From NCBI RefSeq assembly GCF_002443255.2, contig NW_019211880.1, positions 28,567 through 92,566 on the forward strand: 64,000 bases of DNA. Reading direction: 5' to 3'. Positions 58,756 through 64,000 of this stretch are shown here, in pieces; positions within the stretch are counted from its first letter, which is position 1; the number at the start of each line of letters is the position of its first letter. The notes under the pieces were generated by a model. That model did no database searches. It saw nothing but the letters and a program-made list of their open reading frames with translations, and was not told the DNA's origin. Both the position numbers and the translations under genes were made by a program. The stretch is from Varroa destructor. Lineage: Eukaryota; Arthropoda; Arachnida; Mesostigmata; Varroidae.

Positions 58756-61700
58756 AAGTAGATCTAGCGTATTGGATATTTACACTCGATCCTGCCCTTG
58801 GCTCACTTCTAACTTTGGTTTTTATACAGTGCTTACGATTCCCAAAGTAAAGCACAGAAACAAATATGTATTATCAGCTAGAGTTTTTTTTTTAGATGTT
58901 GACATTGTTTTCGTGCGCCGCTTGGTTAAAATTCTTGGCTTGGCTAAAAATTTACCTATATACGGTTGGAATAGCAGGTTGAGTATTTTGCTAACGAAAA
59001 CAGTTATTACTTCTCCTACAGGCTTTCATAACCTGGATTTAACCTGACTCTGCGACGGCTATGTCGGCAAGTGCTGGACAGCTGTAAAGCATTTCGATGT
59101 GATTTTTATTGTTTTGTCAAATCTAAAGAATTAACGCGTCAAACTGTCTTTCTGTTTTACATTTCGGATTACATATTGAGAAAAATTACATTTATCATAG
59201 AAAATTCAACAGAGATTTTTCTCACAAGCAAACATCTAAAACAAAACAATTCCTAACTAGTTTTTACTCCACTTGCCTAGAATAAAATAGTGACTTATAT
59301 TTTAAATATGCAAATGAGACAATAAGAATGACAAAAAAAAATATGCGGTCCTTACTATTTTTTTACAAAATCTATGTATTTTTTATTCGTTTGCAGATTT
59401 TTATTAGCTTTTAGTAGAGGCATTTTGGGATAACTTCTACGCGCTCTTTACAATCACTAACTCCACTCGCGTCGCATTGACAAAGCTTAACTAAAACGTA
59501 AATAATTCTACTGTGCAAGCTCGGCACTTTATTCAGTCATTAAAACACCGTCATTGTAATGATTACTTAACTGCAATTCATCTAGGATAAAATAGGCTAA
59601 CAAGTTTAATTTTGATTTTCTTTAATTTTTTTTTATGTTTAATTTCAACAGAGCTGTATCGCTCTTTCAAAGATGTCTATATGCAAAGCTGGTCAGCACG
59701 TGGTTCTCCGCACCTTTCACCTATCAAAATTACATGACTGAGCCCACCCACCTGGATAACCTGAAAGCTAGTAGTTTGGAAAAAAAATATTATACACTAG
59801 CTTGAGTACAGGTTTCTAAAACTAAAATTGCGTTTTTTTAATGATTTTTTATGCCCGATTGCATTACTTTCGCAACCCTGCTGTCCCGACGGACACGGAT
59901 GTTTTGTCACCTTGGTTCATAAACCTATTTGCTATCTTATCACCAGTTACAGTAGCTCGGTGCAGTTACCCCGTGAAGAGATTTCCATTTTTATTAGTCT
60001 TCTTGCGATTCTTCAAAGATCCTATTGCACCAATTTAGTTAACCTGTTGCACTGATAGCGTTCTTCAATGGAAATGGCGTTTTTGCAGTTATCCCATTAC
60101 AATTGGCCCAGTTCGGCATGCATCTAGATACTTCAGCATATAAATATTTCTAATTTCAAATGTAAATCGAAGCGTGTTTTACTTCGTCTTTGCGCTGGTT
60201 AAAATGTCTTTTAATTTTTCTACACTTATTTTATTTTACCATTACAATTAGTTTGTTACTTAAATTTGATAAAAATTCTTGAGCATTTTCTCAAAAAGAT
60301 AATTTTACCTCTTAAGATCATACTTGTCCAAATTGAAGGAATAAGTGCATAAATCGTGGAGATCAAAGACGCATTATATTTTAGTATCTGACTCTAACAG
60401 CATACAAAAGATCCACTGGAAGCGAACGGACAGGAGGTTAGGTTCTTCTGACCTCTAAACTTCATTTGGCTCTGTTTCATTGTTATATTGTTATTAATTT
60501 AGATAATTAGAATTGATCTTAGCATCTGTTTAAACTAATCAGAACATCAACAATCGCCGCGTGTCTCGAAACAACCTTATTGCTTGTTTCCAATGATTTG
60601 ATCAGCCTGTATTAACACTAATGGATTTGATTCGTGCTGCATTGGACCTCACATAAATAACATATAGATGTATTATGAATTTCTATAGTGAAATGGTTAC
60701 AATTCTAAGACCTTGAGTTAGGTGAAGACCTATTACGTCGGATCATCCCGTCACCGCGTTAATAAGCAACCCTATTTTCACGTTGAAACATTCTCGTAAT
60801 CTCAACACGTTATGGCCTATTTCTCACTAACTTATTGCAATACGTCCGTTTCCAAACCTTCAGAATATTTTTGTAAATTATCAAGAAATATTAGAAGAAT
60901 CATCATTTACCTCTTAGTAACAAAATTTTAAAAACAATTTTTTTTCAAAAAAAAATTTTAAAAAACAATAACTGATTATAAAGGTAATACAGAAAAAGTT
61001 CGGTAATATAATGTTTGTTTATACTATCGAACTTTGGAAAACTAAACAGTTCTTGAATATATATTGGAAACTGTGGACGGTTACGGCACTGATTATCAGA
61101 TAAATCGGTGAAACTTCCTGGAAATCAACAAGGTACTATTTCTTGAGAAAAATATCTGACTTATAGTTCACCTCCATATTAAACTGCCAGACCACAAAAT
61201 ATAAGATTCAGGCTACCGTCCTAGCTGGGCTTTCCTCCGCGGCAGCTTTTCTCGTTTAACTGCTTGGCCTGTATGAGCAAGAAAGCAATAAAGTCCCGTA
61301 GGTTTCACACCGTGTCCTCTATCAACCAAAAAGGTAGTGCGAAGTATGCTTACAATGAAGTTCTCAGAGACGGTCATCGGGGAGTAACCGGAACGACAGA
61401 ATGCTGCAGATGAAGCCGCAATACATTTAGAAAAAGTAGCGGGTACCCTATTTTTAGACAAAAGAGAAAAAGGTGGACCTATCATTCCATAACTGTCTGA
61501 ATTACTGCTATACCGTTTCAGATATAGAACGATTAGACCGCTTAAAATAAAAGCAACAAACGCAGAAGGTAAAATAGATATGGTGTTACGACTGCGAAAA
61601 AAAGAGCAACGTGGTTAGGAACCACACTGAAGCTATGCGCTACAACTACGTAGGGGCTGAGAAAAACGTCACTGAGTACTTGCCGAGCTCCTCTGCATAG

Positions 61701-63370
61701 GCCATTCGAAAAATCGAAGATCGAAAAAACCTGAAAAAAGGACGGAGCCTTTGAAAAGGAAAAACCGTGCCACAGCGAAACAGGCCTCTACGAATGACAG
61801 ACACAAAGAACTCGACAGTCCTATGTACATTGGCCATCCCAGCGACTCATAGGCGGCGGATGAATGGAAGAACAACGGGTTCGAGCGATACAAAATTAGG
61901 AAAAGCTCAACTTCAAGAGAGCAACGAGGTTGAAAGGCAGCAAGGCACTGACCCCCAATGACGGCAAAAATATGCAAGATTTATGTTGGTCTGGTTCAAA
62001 TTAACACGAATGGCTTATTCGGAGCCCGTGATGCATCAGCACCTAAAGTATAAAAGATGGCTCACCTTTAAAAGGCGTGAAGGCTGCTTTAACGATGAAG
62101 CTGGCGATGCAGTGCTACATGCGAGGGGAGAGGGCGGCACCAAGCAAAAATAGAGGATATCGCCAAACACGTTCTTGCAAGATCTTAGATAACCGGAAAA
62201 ATATTGGTGTGAGATGTTTTTAGGCTGGCAGCATCAGATTAAGAAAGTACGAAGTCGACTGAGAAAGGCCACAAATTGACACCACCCATGCGTATTTTGT
62301 CCTCGCAGCAGGTACCGTTGTTACTTTGCATACTTACATATTTACGTAGAAATGCATAGCTAAATACACGAATAATACACTAGAAGATTGATAACATTCA
62401 TAAACATTATGGTAAAAGTGCTCTTTATTATACCATATGATATCTTCGTAGGCGCAGAAAAATTGAGACAGCGATAGAGCGGCTGTTGTAGGACAAGACC
62501 TTCGGGTCTGGTGGGAGCTTGTTGAAACTGGTAAGCGCTTCCTTCAAATAAAGCCCGAAATATTTACATCGATGGCAGACAAACATTGAAAACTAGCAGT
62601 CACAGTCCTGTCATACCCCGCTCTTGAAAACTGGTCAGCGCCTTAAGAAAAGTAAATATATTTGTTGAGCTGATGGATCGTATGATTAAAAATAAAAACA
62701 GTTGAATTAGGCAATCCATATCATAGAAAGAAAACCGCTAAAACAAAAAATGAGAAGCTTGAAACAAAAAAGAAGACCACTTTAATTGTGAGATACGGGT
62801 TACATAGTATACAGTTACTACCACTACTACGAAAAAAATTAAGAAAAACAGGGCTGGCAACTGACCGACTTGCCAAAATAAAAACCTTAAACGATCAAGA
62901 ACGTGGCGGGCCGGCTTTGTGAAAGGTTCACTCTTAACCTTTTAACATAAAGGAGTTTTCCGTATTTCGTATACATCGCAAAATTACGCTTCTTTAGTGC
63001 CACAAATCGTATGGTATTTGTGTACCGTTTTTATTTATCTTGATTGTCAGCTTTTGGATTGCAAGCTATGTTTTGTATACGTTACCTGCTAAGATTCAGT
63101 TCAGGATTGCTTGTTCGAGCCCAAGTTACCTTTAAAATGAAGTTTTCCTGTAATCTGCATACGAAAGACGGCAATCACAGTATTTATCGGCGTCAGTCTT
63201 GCACATTTGACTGGGTTGTTATTATAATGTTTCCTCTTACCCCTACGATGGAACAAACTTAGATCGTTTTTATATACAATATGGCACTTTCACCTAGTGT
63301 CCGTCGGCATGCTTTTACTATTCTCTACCCAGTACAGTTAAACAATCTTGCTCGATTTATCATCTGCTAA
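58756..63370. other. no supportable gene
   Basis: Very AT-rich from 59.2 to 61.1 kb. 61.2-62.3 kb is GC-richer and has a basic plus-strand frame (61705-61850, with PLKRKNRATAKQAS) overlapped by longer minus-strand frames. I recognise no element there. Confidence 0.4.
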
Positions 63371-63375
63371 TGATG

Positions 63376-63415
63376 CTTAATAAGCTATTATACATCTGTA
63401 CAATAGCTTATTAAG
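63376..63415. repeat. 40-bp hairpin with two-base loop
   Basis: CTTAATAAGCTATTATACA, loop TC, TGTACAATAGCTTATTAAG: 19-bp arms with one mismatch. Almost all of the sequence is stem, so it is a strong cruciform or foldback candidate. No flanking gene. Confidence 0.92.
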
Positions 63416-64000
63416 AGGCTATAGATATGGACAAAATATATGAATCAGCTCCACTAATATAGACTTCGGCAACTTAGACTATTATATACGCGACTAGTAT
63501 ATATATATTATATACTTAGACTATATATATTGACGCTAGATTTGCAATTTACAATTAGAGTGAGTGAGGAATTATGAGAAATAGGAAAATGAGTAATACA
63601 CGCTGCTATTAGGTATGCCTTGACTTCGCAACACCAATCTGTTTTTCGATTACCAAACATAGGCTCATTTTTTACTTTTTCCCTAACTAGTTACCGTGAA
63701 CGCCCTGAAGAACTGCTTACATACACTTTTACTAACGTAGTTTTTTTGAAAAATAGTACAAAGCGGCAACGTTTAATTTCTTGGCTTATAACAGATCTGC
63801 ATCTGCATCTGCATGCGAATGTTTGTATGTCTCGCGGGCTCAACCGTTGCCATTTAGGTAGAGCGTTAGTTTAGATAGAGTTAGCACGAACATAACAAGT
63901 GATATATAATGAAGCAACGTTGGAATCAGAGACGCAGCATATGTATTAAAAATTAACAAAGGTTCTGGATAGGATTCCAAAAGCAACTGCGTAGTCTCGG
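63416..64000. other. AT-rich end of window with a short hexamer repeat
   Basis: 63450-63540 has repeated TTAGACTA and TATATA tracts. (ATCTGC)3 lies at 63795-63812. The open frame 63620-63874 shows no motif. Confidence 0.45.

Noticed and set aside
1..64000. CRISPR arrays, prokaryotic operons, prophage or plasmid features
   Set aside because: No regularly spaced repeats, no Shine-Dalgarno-led gene runs and no long genes. The sequence is eukaryotic in character.

Overview
This window looks like a gene-poor, AT-rich stretch of a nuclear animal genome, most likely from an arthropod. The evidence is a broken R1-type retroelement (a clade best known from arthropods), several broken Ty3/gypsy elements, CR1/jockey-like non-LTR debris, a mariner transposase fragment and a small tRNA-derived SINE family, set among TA-rich microsatellites. 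There are no operons, no Shine-Dalgarno-led gene runs and no rRNA, intact tRNA or CRISPR array. The longest open frames are about 150 codons, which is what chance gives in 64 kb of AT-rich DNA, so an open frame alone is not evidence of a gene here. I cannot name the species.

Layout. 1-3 kb: AT-rich DNA with an old, diverged local repeat (1425-1765 and 2166-2370). 9.4 kb: possible pogo/Tigger transposase scrap. 11.5-12.8 kb: two SINE copies in opposite orientation. 13.6-14.0 kb: reverse transcriptase (RT) of a non-LTR element. 18.3 kb: Ty3/gypsy RT scrap, followed by a speculative two-exon open frame. 22.9-23.7 kb: two candidate minus-strand exons. 25.1-29.0 kb: a cluster of dead elements, namely a gypsy RT/RNase H segment (minus), a CR1-like endonuclease-RT segment (plus) and a second gypsy RT segment (minus). 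31.2-32.3 kb: the best candidate for a host gene, two GC-richer minus-strand open frames with real ATG codons around an AT-rich intron-like gap. 41.3-43.5 kb: gag, protease and RT remains of another gypsy element in the expected order. 45.2-45.7 kb: candidate terminal exon with a polyadenylation signal. 51.9-52.2 kb: mariner transposase. 53.4-54.3 kb: the R1-type relic. 56.3 kb: another SINE copy. 58.6 kb: a BTB-like candidate exon. Three compact foldbacks lie at 30.4, 39.9 and 63.4 kb.

All mobile elements seen are dead, with frames broken every 20-60 codons. I found no coherent multi-gene system and nothing that justifies claiming a new biological mechanism. The points most worth a second look are the 31.2-32.3 kb gene candidate, the SINE family, the foldbacks and the spliced-exon candidates. 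All homology calls come from reading translations by eye against remembered family motifs. None has been confirmed by a search.
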